DNA from: Bacillota bacterium
GTDB lineage: Bacteria > Bacillota_I > Bacilli_A > Acholeplasmatales > Acholeplasmataceae
Length of the DNA: 64,000 bases
NCBI GenBank assembly: GCA_018817915.1
Contig: JAHISX010000023.1
Span: forward strand, 1-64,000
Direction of reading: 5' to 3'
A model generated the notes under the pieces. It saw nothing but the letters and a program-made list of their open reading frames with translations. It searched no databases and was not told the DNA's origin. The first letter of the stretch is position 1. The number at the start of each line of letters is the position of its first letter. The position numbers and the translations under genes are program-made. Below, piece after piece: positions 17,933 through 26,549 of the stretch.

Positions 17933-18478
17933 TTATTTCCACCACTCAGAACCTAGTAGTTTAAACACCTCTATTTTTTTATATTTCAAGCTTGTTAACA
18001 TGTCTTGAAATAATCCTCCAGTAGGATAATTAGTTTTCTCCTGAGCAATCAAGAGCATAACTAATAAATATAGAAACTCGATTGGATACTCTCCCGCATT
18101 GCTTAATTCTTTATAGCTACTAAGGTTTTCCTTATATATTTCTATAACAAAAGATTTATATGCATTAAAATCTGGAGCTGGTAAAATTTTCACATATTTG
18201 TATTTGCCTTCAATTAAATGTATGAATTTATTTGCTAAATCAGGAAATTGTTCTTTTTTTAGGATTGTGTCAAGAACCCAGTGACTATGTTTAGGTGTTC
18301 TCATTTGTGTATTAGTTTTTTTGTATCTAATTCTAATATCATTAGGATTCTTAGTCCCTGTATAAATATGTAGTGAAAATTCAGAATTAGTAAAATACAC
18401 ATCGCATTCAGATATTTCTTTAGAATTCTTAGTTTTATATATTCGGTCATTCTTAATATTTAACATTAATGTTTCCAT
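17933..18478 (-). CDS. hypothetical protein, operon partner of 18480-19016
   Basis: 181 aa ORF, 1 nt from upstream gene. Confidence 0.5.
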   Translation of the reverse strand: METLMLNIKNDRIYKTKNSKEISECDVYFTNSEFSLHIYTGTKNPNDIRIRYKKTNTQMRTPKHSHWVLDTILKKEQFPDLANKFIHLIEGKYKYVKILPAPDFNAYKSFVIEIYKENLSSYKELSNAGEYPIEFLYLLVMLLIAQEKTNYPTGGLFQDMLTSLKYKKIEVFKLLGSEWWK

Positions 18479-18479
18479 A

Positions 18480-19016
18480 TTATAAACCTAATTCTTCCAA
18501 AGGTATTTCGTTAAAATAGTATTTACATTTTTTACTTACTATGTAGTCTAAAGTATCTTTATATTTTTCATTCTTATACCAATCAGATAGAACATATATG
18601 TATTCTACTTTTCGAGTGATACTCCTAAATAACTTTTTATATGTTTTTAATTTGAAGTCACAGGTTTGTAATTTTTCATCAACAGAACCATTATCTTCTT
18701 GATATTTTTTTTCAATAATAAAAACCTTTTTAGCTTGGCAAAATACTCTCTTTTTATATAGATACAATACATCGTCTGGTAGTATTTTCTTTGAAATTTC
18801 ATCTTCCCACTTCACATGATTAGGTTCCAATATTACCTTGTACATTTGATGCTTTTGTGTGACTAAACCTAATTCATTTTCACCCGAAAATATTTTACCA
18901 TCTTTTAAAGTGTATTTCCCGTGATTTTCAATAGCAGTACTTAAATCAGTTGTTTGCTCAAATTTCAAACCATTTACAGTTGTTTTTGACCCACCGCCAT
19001 GTTTATTCTTAACCAT
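18480..19016 (-). CDS. PD-(D/E)XK-like restriction endonuclease candidate
   Basis: 178 aa; GGGSKTTVNGLKFEQTTDL and VFIIEKKYQEDNGSVDEKLQTCDFKLKTYKKL (ExK-like core). Confidence 0.5.
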   Translation of the reverse strand: MVKNKHGGGSKTTVNGLKFEQTTDLSTAIENHGKYTLKDGKIFSGENELGLVTQKHQMYKVILEPNHVKWEDEISKKILPDDVLYLYKKRVFCQAKKVFIIEKKYQEDNGSVDEKLQTCDFKLKTYKKLFRSITRKVEYIYVLSDWYKNEKYKDTLDYIVSKKCKYYFNEIPLEELGL

Positions 19017-19144
19017 AATTTACATCCTTTCATATTATTATAATAGTAGTGTTCTTTATATAATAATACTATATAAGCTAGAAAAAAGATAGGCGCAGAA
19101 AAAACCAAACAATTTACATTTAATTATAATAACAAAAAAAGGCT

Positions 19145-19942
19145 CTACAAGCCTTTCTCATTATATGCAGCAATAAACCTTTTTTTAGATGTCTCAAGAT
19201 ACAAGAGTTTATTATCGATACCAATATATGATCTATTATTTAAAATAGCAGCTACACCAGTAGTTCCGCTTCCATTAAATGGATCAAGAATTAAATCTCC
19301 AGGTTCTGTTGAGGCAAGAATAATCCTTTCGATAATTTCCACTGGCTTTTGTGTTGGATGCTTTCCATATTTTTTTTCACTAGGTTTTGTTAAACTAGTG
19401 TTCCATACATCTTTCATTTGTTTATCGTTATTTATCGTTTTCATATCTTTATAGTTAAAGTGATGTTTAGCTTTTTTTAAATCTTTCTTAGCCCACAAAA
19501 TAGTCTCAGTAGAATGTGTAAATGCTCTGCAGCTTATATTTGGCGGAGGATTAGATTTTTGCCAAGTGATATTATTTATAATCTTGAACCCTTCTTCTTC
19601 TAATGCCATTCCAATAGAGTAAATGTTATGCATTGTACCTGATATCCAAATACTACCATTTGATTTCAAAACTCTTTTGCATTTTCTTATCCAATTCTTA
19701 TTAAACTTATGTTTCTCTTTCAATGAGATTTTCTCATCCCAATCAGCTTTTTTAACACTTACCATTTTTCCACTGGAAACCGTTATTCCATCTCCTGAAA
19801 GAAAATAGGGTGGATCTGCAAAAATCATATCTACTGATTCAGTTTTCAAATTCTTTAAGACTTCAAAAGAATCTCCATGAATTAAATCAATACAATTGTC
19901 TTTATAATAAAATTCCTGTTTTCCTTTATATACATTCATCAA
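19145..19942 (-). CDS. dpnA: DpnA-type site-specific adenine methyltransferase
   Basis: DMIFADPPYFLSGDG, HPTQKPVEIIERII, ILDPFNGSGTTGVAA; beside DpnM and DpnII REase. Confidence 0.88.
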   Translation of the reverse strand: MMNVYKGKQEFYYKDNCIDLIHGDSFEVLKNLKTESVDMIFADPPYFLSGDGITVSSGKMVSVKKADWDEKISLKEKHKFNKNWIRKCKRVLKSNGSIWISGTMHNIYSIGMALEEEGFKIINNITWQKSNPPPNISCRAFTHSTETILWAKKDLKKAKHHFNYKDMKTINNDKQMKDVWNTSLTKPSEKKYGKHPTQKPVEIIERIILASTEPGDLILDPFNGSGTTGVAAILNNRSYIGIDNKLLYLETSKKRFIAAYNEKGL

Positions 19943-19951
19943 AACACCAAC

Positions 19952-20818
19952 TTACTTAATAATCTGTTTTAAAACTCCATTTTCTAAATCTGTCAAAGTA
20001 TATAGATGTTCAAGGACATCATATGTTTCTCGTAAGTTATTCTTTGCTGTAATCCACCCAACACCATCTGTAATCCATATAAAAGTCAACTCTGTATTAT
20101 TTTTTATATCCAAACCTAAAGACTTAAAGCTCCTTGCAGTTTCGTTAAGTTTAGAACCACCACCTGAATAAAAATTAGTTTCAATAACAAAAACTTGGTT
20201 TTCAGTTTTGATAACAAAATCAAACCTTTTTTCCGCAACTTTTAAGCTTTCTTCTGATTTTAAATAATCATCTAAATCAATATTGTATTTTTCTTTAATT
20301 TCTTTTTTATTTGTTTCTTTCGAGTATTCAATGTGTTTTGTTTTTTGTATAAAGTTTTCAACAATGTTCTCCATTGCAGTACCAGTTCTATTTTTTCTAG
20401 CATTACTGTCTAATCCAACTTCTACACCTGTAACATAGTCAAATAGATTTCTGATTTTAGACAATTCTAATAGATTAAACAAACCGCTTTCTCTCATAAA
20501 CTTGAGATACATTGCATCGCTTAGTGTTCTATTATTAAACTCAAACATAATTGGAACTTCATCAATTATCGGAACTTTATTCCCATTTTTTCTTATTGCT
20601 AACAAAAGAGGAATAACCTTCAATGTTTTAGGATACTCATTTATAATATCTAGAAAATCTTTTTCAATATTTTCAGATCCTACAAGTGAATTTAGAATGT
20701 TCAGTTCTACTTTTATTTTATCTACATGTTTATACACTTTAGGAAAGTCAGTATAGTACTTGTAGTCTGCTACTGTATCTTTCAAATTAGCTAATAAATC
20801 ATCAAATGACTGTTTCAT
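19952..20818 (-). CDS. dpnB: type II restriction endonuclease, DpnII/MboI family (GATC)
   Basis: DTVADYKYYTDFPKVYKHVDKIKVELNILNSLVGSENIEKDFL strongly resembles R.DpnII N-terminus. Confidence 0.9.
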   Translation of the reverse strand: MKQSFDDLLANLKDTVADYKYYTDFPKVYKHVDKIKVELNILNSLVGSENIEKDFLDIINEYPKTLKVIPLLLAIRKNGNKVPIIDEVPIMFEFNNRTLSDAMYLKFMRESGLFNLLELSKIRNLFDYVTGVEVGLDSNARKNRTGTAMENIVENFIQKTKHIEYSKETNKKEIKEKYNIDLDDYLKSEESLKVAEKRFDFVIKTENQVFVIETNFYSGGGSKLNETARSFKSLGLDIKNNTELTFIWITDGVGWITAKNNLRETYDVLEHLYTLTDLENGVLKQIIK

Positions 20819-21666
20819 TATTTATCCCCCAAATCATAATTATAAATTATTGTTTCAATTCCATTTCGTTTACTTGCATCAGAATTTATCATCCGTTTAA
20901 CTGAAACAACATCTATATTAAAATCCGAATATAATTCATTAATTAAAGGTGTATTATGGTTTGTAATCATAACATAACATCCTTTAATATCGAGTTCGTG
21001 AGCTACTTCAGAAAGTCGTTTCTGACCCTCTACTCCAAATCCATCTTTAGTATAGCTATCAAAAGTGTCTTTATTTATCAAGTCATATGGCGGATCAAAG
21101 AAGATAAAATCTCCTTTTTTAGCATTTGCTACAGTTTCTTCAAAATCACAATTTAATATTTTGACAGCTCCTTTTTTCAAGTATTCACTAAGTGAAGTAA
21201 TGTTATCTTCATTATATGTTGAAACTATATTCTTTTTACCAAATGGAACATTATAATATCCTTTTTTATTTACTCTATACATTCCATTAAAACATGCTTT
21301 ATTCAGATATATAAATCTAGCTGTTTTAGATAAAATGCTTGTGTCTTTCCAGTTATCTTTTCTATCAAGTTCCCTAATTGAATAGAAATATTCACTTGGA
21401 GATTTTGCATGTTCTTTTTCATGATTATCTAGTTCCTTCATCAATTCAAAAGGAAAATCTCTTATCGTAATATATGCATCAATTAGCTCTTTTGAATAAT
21501 CGCTAATCGTGGTAATTGAATTTTGAAGGTCAAGAAAAAGCGCACCTCCACCAACAAATGGTTCAAAATACGAGTTAAAAGAGCTTGGCATTCTTTCTTT
21601 AATATCCTCAAGCAATTGTCTTTTACCGCCTACCCACTTAATAAATGGTTGTATTTTATATTTCAT
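20818..21666 (-). CDS. dpnM: Dam-family adenine methyltransferase (DpnM)
   Basis: QPFIKWVGGKRQLL, YFEPFVGGGALFLDL, DFIFFDPPY motifs. Confidence 0.93.
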   Translation of the reverse strand: MKYKIQPFIKWVGGKRQLLEDIKERMPSSFNSYFEPFVGGGALFLDLQNSITTISDYSKELIDAYITIRDFPFELMKELDNHEKEHAKSPSEYFYSIRELDRKDNWKDTSILSKTARFIYLNKACFNGMYRVNKKGYYNVPFGKKNIVSTYNEDNITSLSEYLKKGAVKILNCDFEETVANAKKGDFIFFDPPYDLINKDTFDSYTKDGFGVEGQKRLSEVAHELDIKGCYVMITNHNTPLINELYSDFNIDVVSVKRMINSDASKRNGIETIIYNYDLGDK

Positions 21667-21810
21667 TTGAGACCTCCGGAATTAGTCTATTGAAAAAGGT
21701 TAGTTTCAATAGTGTTTATTATACCATTAAACAAGAATGATATCCAACATACTTGGCATAATTATAACACTTTTTTGTTAGGTTTTAAACGCAAGTTTTA
21801 GAACAGGTAA

Positions 21811-22248
21811 TTATTTTGTAGTTGATAAATCAATATACTTCCTTATTACCATAGACAAGATAGAATATAATCCACTTTTAGTTACACTCAGTTTTAATGC
21901 CAACATGGATTTATCCAGTTCAGTGCCAACCAAGTACTCCAAAAGCAAAATTTCCTTATCTTTTAATCTAACTTTAAATAACTTATACTTATTAATTATC
22001 ATTTCTGATTCTTTCAATTTATGTTCTATTGCATCAATCTTACCAATTATAAATAGCAAGTTGTCCTCCACATTGTTCCTAGATGAGCTTGATCCAATTG
22101 AGTCATATACAACTGCCTGGTATCCCGTTAATCGTGATTGATAATACTCAAGCTTCTCTTCTAACTCCCTTTTATGCCTTATAGCTTTTTTAACATCATC
22201 TATCCACTTGTAAAAAGGTGCGTTCAAACCAGTCTTCAAACTTCTCAT
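21811..22248 (-). CDS. phage transcriptional regulator, ArpU/sigma-like candidate
   Basis: 145 aa helical protein with C-terminal HTH-like LKDKEILLLEYLVGTELDKSMLALKLSVTKSGLYSIL. Confidence 0.45.
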   Translation of the reverse strand: MRSLKTGLNAPFYKWIDDVKKAIRHKRELEEKLEYYQSRLTGYQAVVYDSIGSSSSRNNVEDNLLFIIGKIDAIEHKLKESEMIINKYKLFKVRLKDKEILLLEYLVGTELDKSMLALKLSVTKSGLYSILSMVIRKYIDLSTTK

Positions 22249-23068
22249 CCTTTCTGTTTTCTAAATTCTTAAATCTTTCAAGATTGTTTAACAATGAAGC
22301 CTTCATAAAATTAAAACGATCATCAATCTCCGGATTAGGGTTTCTAGCATATGAAATAATATAGTTAGTTCCACTTAATACATTCTCATATCCATAAGTA
22401 AGTATTGCTGATTCAAAAAGATCATTATATCTCAGAACATCTCCATTAAATTCTTCTATGTATTTTCTTTGAATTAATAATTTAGTTAAAAAGTGCATTT
22501 TGGGGTACCCATAAATGCTTTTATCTTCTTTTATCTTTTTATCTCTTTTACTTTCCTTTTTACTTTGTTTTTTAATGTCAACATTAACCGAGTTATTGTC
22601 GACATTAACTAATGTTTTTATAAAATTATCCTTGTTTTTTTGCATGCTTAAAAGGACCCCTAATTGTTCCATGGTTTCGGAATCTAACAACCAATACTTG
22701 TCGTTCTGAATATTCTTTCGTCTCCTGGTTGAAAGAATAAATTGTTTCTGAATAGATACCGAGGTAATAACACCTTGTAGAAAGAGCGCTCTTTCAAAGA
22801 GTCGAAGCTCAACACAACCGTGAATTATCTCCAAGATCTTGTCCACCTTTATCCAATGTGATCCTATTTGCTGATGCAATAGAATTGCTAGTTCCTGTAA
22901 TGGTATTTCTAAATAATATCCTTCTCCATAGACAAGAGTCAAGATTCGGATATAAATCGTTGTACCATAAGGACCATACTGATAAGAGAGTGACTTCAGT
23001 TTAGAGTCATCAAAAGCACGCACGTCCCAAGGAAAATACTCGAGTCCTTGTTTAAATGGTCGTGCCAT
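22196..23068 (-). CDS. phage replication protein, DUF4373 (Lin1244/Lin1753) N-terminal domain
   Basis: MARPFKQGLEYFPWDVRAFDDSKLKSLSYQYGPYGTTIYIRILTLVYGEGYYL. Confidence 0.85.
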   Translation of the reverse strand: MARPFKQGLEYFPWDVRAFDDSKLKSLSYQYGPYGTTIYIRILTLVYGEGYYLEIPLQELAILLHQQIGSHWIKVDKILEIIHGCVELRLFERALFLQGVITSVSIQKQFILSTRRRKNIQNDKYWLLDSETMEQLGVLLSMQKNKDNFIKTLVNVDNNSVNVDIKKQSKKESKRDKKIKEDKSIYGYPKMHFLTKLLIQRKYIEEFNGDVLRYNDLFESAILTYGYENVLSGTNYIISYARNPNPEIDDRFNFMKASLLNNLERFKNLENRKDEKFEDWFERTFLQVDR

Positions 23069-23093
23069 GTTTTATGCCTTTCTATATATCAAT

Positions 23094-23195
23094 AAACCGA
23101 CATTTCACAGTATACTCAAAGTAAGTTCTTGTGCTATTGTAAGTATATTCGTGTTACCGTTCACAAGCATTACTGGTAAATAGGAAATGTCGGTT
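23094..23195. repeat. 12-bp perfect inverted repeat bracketing element copy B
   Basis: AACCGACATTTC ... GAAATGTCGGTT about 70-80 bp apart, immediately upstream of replication gene. Confidence 0.7.
23128..23179. repeat. 29-bp repeat with interleaved inverted repeats, copy B
   Basis: gtgttaccgttcacaagcattactggtaa (23151-23179) plus upstream CTTGTG (23128-23133). Confidence 0.75.
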
Positions 23196-23203
23196 ATATC
23201 GAT

Positions 23204-23386
23204 TTAGTAGTTTGAATTTTTTTCTTTAAATTTGTTTAGTTCTGCTTCTGTTACTCGCCATTGGTTACCGAGTTTAAATGCCCTTAATTTGCCTTGTTTG
23301 ATGTATTTGAGCAATGTTCTTCTAGCTACTCCTAGGATATCAATTAAATCACTGAGAGTATAATGGTTTTCTGTTTCGTTGTGCAT
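23204..23386 (-). CDS. helix-turn-helix (excisionase/HTH_17-type) protein
   Basis: 60 aa; YTLSDLIDILGVARRTLLKYIKQGKLRAFKLGNQWRVTEAEL. Confidence 0.85.
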   Translation of the reverse strand: MHNETENHYTLSDLIDILGVARRTLLKYIKQGKLRAFKLGNQWRVTEAELNKFKEKNSNY

Positions 23387-24113
23387 TTTTTGTCACCTCA
23401 TATTCGGATAAGATTCTTTCTATAAATGTTATCCCGCTTTTATATACATAAGTCCTAGTGGAGATTAATATAGTTCCACCTGCGACTGATTTTGTTTCTA
23501 CGACTCTAAAGAATTTACGATCACAATACTCTTGTAATGGTTGATTCCTATCATCTAAGATATGTGTAGCTCTAAGTATCTTAAACAACTCCATACTGCC
23601 TATGCCTTTGAATTTCAGGACAGTATGTGCGATATCTAAATCCACACATTCTGAAGAACCTAATAATTTGTTGATGTATTTGAGCTTTGGTTCATTGATT
23701 TTCTTATCTGTCTCCAGGATACTATTTCTTACTTTAATATCCTGGTATTCATCTAAAAACTTAATAACAACATTGGGATCGTGAAAATCATCAACTTGAT
23801 AATCTCCAAACTTCAATAGTTGTGGTAACACAATACGATAAAGCCAATCGTTAATCATTTGAGCTTCAGCTTTTTTTGAAGCAAACATACAAGTGCTGAT
23901 GTGCATAGCTGAAACAAAAAGTCTTTTCTTCTTTCCTTTTTCTTCCGGTATTTCTATTGTTTTGATTTCATTTGCTGGTATTTTAGTTCTACACTCCTGT
24001 ACATTTTTGATATCTAGAAGTCTTGCGATGTCAACCAAGCAAAAATAAGGTTGATCCTCTACAAAAGATGTTCTAATGACACCATACTCTGCATTTGAAA
24101 ATTCCTTAATCAT
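23349..24113 (-). CDS. phage antirepressor (BRO-N-like)
   Basis: 254 aa; FSNAEYGVIRTSFVEDQPYFCLVDIARLLDIKNVQE BRO-N-like start. Confidence 0.75.
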   Translation of the reverse strand: MIKEFSNAEYGVIRTSFVEDQPYFCLVDIARLLDIKNVQECRTKIPANEIKTIEIPEEKGKKKRLFVSAMHISTCMFASKKAEAQMINDWLYRIVLPQLLKFGDYQVDDFHDPNVVIKFLDEYQDIKVRNSILETDKKINEPKLKYINKLLGSSECVDLDIAHTVLKFKGIGSMELFKILRATHILDDRNQPLQEYCDRKFFRVVETKSVAGGTILISTRTYVYKSGITFIERILSEYEVTKNAQRNRKPLYSQ

Positions 24114-24126
24114 AACTTATCCTTTC

Positions 24127-25044
24127 TTATTTGCGAGTTGTTTTCCCGAACAACGTATCACTAATCTTCCCTTCATAATTCTCTTTTCGTCTATTCATCT
24201 TGTGGATATAGATCTGTGTTGTTGCTGGGTCTTTGTGTCTAAGCAACTGTTGTGTGCTTTCAATGCCTGCGCCTTCCAGTAATGACAACGTTGCTGTCGT
24301 GTGTCTTAAGCTATGTGCAGAATATTTTGGACTATCGATGCCTATTTGTCGTAAGTATTCTTTAACTACAGCCCGAATTGATCTTGTTTGCATTCTCTCT
24401 CCGTAATTCGTATGACCATGATTAATGAATAGTGGTTTGAATTCATCGGAACGTTTGATTAAATATTCTTCAATTATTGCATATACTTGTGGTGATAATT
24501 TTACATAGGTATCCTTATCATCATGTCCTTTTCCCATTACGAATAATACCTGGGAATCTTCTATAAAATCGATATCCTCTGTATCAGATCTTTCAACTTC
24601 AATTGTTCTCATGCCAGTCGTAAGTAGTAAACTGATAAGAGCATAATTTCTAAGACCTATTACATCTTTTCTTGCGTAAATCTCAGCTCTATGTAAGAGC
24701 TTCTTTGAATCTACAACCGAGAGTGCTTCACGTTTAAAGTTCGATTCAATCTTCATTCCTTTTATACCCTCTGCGATATTGGGCCCATATCCTTCAATAT
24801 AAAACCATCGGTAGAAATTACGAATGACAACTATGTGTTTCTGTACTGAAGCTGCTTTTAGTCGGTTTTTAATGCGATCACGGTATTTCATGACATCATG
24901 CCTAGTTGGTAAGTTAGGAAGATTATCAATATATGAAACATACTCAAATAGAATCCTTTGGTAGCTTTCTTTCGTAGCTGGTTTAATGTCAATATAATTA
25001 ATATACTGAATGATTCTTTCTTTTAGTGATTCTTGAGTATTCAT
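24127..25044 (-). CDS. tyrosine recombinase/integrase
   Basis: 305 aa; LLLTTGMRTIEVE, SAHSLRHTTATLSLLEGAGIESTQQLLRHKDPATTQIYIH catalytic box. Confidence 0.92.
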   Translation of the reverse strand: MNTQESLKERIIQYINYIDIKPATKESYQRILFEYVSYIDNLPNLPTRHDVMKYRDRIKNRLKAASVQKHIVVIRNFYRWFYIEGYGPNIAEGIKGMKIESNFKREALSVVDSKKLLHRAEIYARKDVIGLRNYALISLLLTTGMRTIEVERSDTEDIDFIEDSQVLFVMGKGHDDKDTYVKLSPQVYAIIEEYLIKRSDEFKPLFINHGHTNYGERMQTRSIRAVVKEYLRQIGIDSPKYSAHSLRHTTATLSLLEGAGIESTQQLLRHKDPATTQIYIHKMNRRKENYEGKISDTLFGKTTRK

Positions 25045-25062
25045 ATCATTACCATGGTCGCT

Positions 25063-25353
25063 TTAACTGCTGCTATTTAGATCATTATATTTATCTATAT
25101 ACTCCGACTCAAATTGCAACAATCTGTCAGCATCCATTTGAAGTGCCTTTGTCAATTTCAGTAGCATTGGTACTGGAAGTTTACTTCCTCTATTCCCATT
25201 TTCAAGTTGATAATAATAGTAATGAGTTACATCCAATTCCCTTGAAACCACTTCGACCGACAAACCAAGTTCTAACCTGCGTTCAAGCAAATAGAATCTA
25301 GGTAATGGTATCTTCTTCTTTTTGGATAATTTATTCATGTTTTCTACAAGCAA
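25063..25353 (-). CDS. XRE-family HTH regulator
   Basis: 96 aa; LERRLELGLSVEVVSRELDVTHYYYYQLENGNRG. Confidence 0.75.
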   Translation of the reverse strand: MLVENMNKLSKKKKIPLPRFYLLERRLELGLSVEVVSRELDVTHYYYYQLENGNRGSKLPVPMLLKLTKALQMDADRLLQFESEYIDKYNDLNSSS

Positions 25354-25524
25354 ATTTGTTTCCTCCCTTAGATGTGTTTTTGATGGTGCTTCTATTGTAT
25401 ATCAATTGTTTATAAGTGAAAATATCTTATACCAAATAATTGTAACGAGAAACAAATAGAGTTTACAAATTGTATTTTAACCCTATATTTTACACATAAT
25501 TTTAAGTTAATGTATACAACAATA

Positions 25525-25554
25525 TTGACAACGCTACATTTGTTGTCATATAAT
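25525..25554 (+). promoter_or_regulatory. promoter with overlapping palindromic operator for XRE repressor gene
   Basis: TTGACA-18-TATAAT; TGACAAC (25526-25532) / GTTGTCA (25542-25548) perfect inverted repeat between the hexamers. Confidence 0.7.
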
Positions 25555-25587
25555 TGTGAGGAATATACAATGATGAAGGAGAATATC

Positions 25588-26184
25588 ATGCAAAGCTTAA
25601 ATACAACGGATGCATTTAACAAACTATTTATAAGCGAGAACTTAAAGAGACTAAGATTATCATATCACCTCTCAACAACTGAAGTCGGTAAGATTATCGG
25701 AAAAACTAGACAAGGTTATCTTAACTATGAAAACGGATCACGTGAGATTGGTATTTTTGATCTGATTACTTTATCTGGATATTATAACGTTTCAATTGAT
25801 GTTATCGTTGGGAACCCATTTACATTAAGAAATGAAAAATTGTTGGCTTTTAGAACATTTGAGTATGTTGAAAGTGAACTAAAAGAGGTTATGCCTATAA
25901 CAATTTCAACTGTTCATGATGATGTTATTTGTGTAAAGTATGATGATTTAAAGCTCGATTTCTTCTGGAAAACCAATACAAATCAAAAAGGTCACGATAT
26001 GATCTTCGAGTATTATAACAAACCTTATATATCGAAAGTTTTCTTTAATACAACTGGTGGTGGGCACTTCTATATTAATAATGAGCCTTTCTATTTTAAT
26101 AAAGCTCAAGCAGAAAGTATAGTATTCAAAGGTGTTTTTATGTCTGAGTTAATAAAGATCACAGACATTCCACACTTCTTTTAA
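25588..26184 (+). CDS. XRE-family repressor-like regulator
   Basis: ORF MQSLNTTDAFNKLFISENLKRLRLSYHLSTTEVGKIIGKTRQGYLNYENGSREIG; RBS gaaggag before 25588. Confidence 0.8.
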   Translation: MQSLNTTDAFNKLFISENLKRLRLSYHLSTTEVGKIIGKTRQGYLNYENGSREIGIFDLITLSGYYNVSIDVIVGNPFTLRNEKLLAFRTFEYVESELKEVMPITISTVHDDVICVKYDDLKLDFFWKTNTNQKGHDMIFEYYNKPYISKVFFNTTGGGHFYINNEPFYFNKAQAESIVFKGVFMSELIKITDIPHFF

Positions 26185-26343
26185 CGATTGTGCTTAAAGC
26201 TTATATATTTATAGATTAAAATTTGATATACTTGATTCCGGTAAGTTAGGAAATATCTATATGAACATTCTTTAATTTTATCCTTTCTAAAGGAGTTGCT
26301 TTCGAGCAACTTCTTTTTATTTTCATAAGAAAGGCATAAAAAT

Positions 26344-26487
26344 ATGGAACAAAATATTGAATTTCAACAAAAGAAAATGATGTTGGACGAATTGTATAAA
26401 GCTAAAAAAATTAGCGGTACTGAATGGTATGAAGCTCTATCAAAACTGATTGCTGAGTTTGACCTAGAGAAAGAAATAAACTCGTAA
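26344..26487 (+). CDS. small 47 aa SHOCT-like protein
   Basis: MEQNIEFQQKKMMLDELYKAKKISGTEWYEALSKLIAEFDLEKEINS, read by hand; directly upstream of serine recombinase. Confidence 0.5.
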   Translation: MEQNIEFQQKKMMLDELYKAKKISGTEWYEALSKLIAEFDLEKEINS

Positions 26488-26493
26488 TAAACT

Positions 26494-26533
26494 ACTTGCT
26501 ATTTATTGCTTTTTGAGTGATGTATATAGTAAC
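26494..26533 (+). promoter_or_regulatory. promoter-like 40-bp element, copy 2
   Basis: acttgctatttattgctttttgagtgatgtatatagtaac, 35/40 identical to minus strand of 13562-13601; just upstream of recombinase RBS. Confidence 0.55.
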
Positions 26534-26549
26534 GAAAAGGAGGTACATT

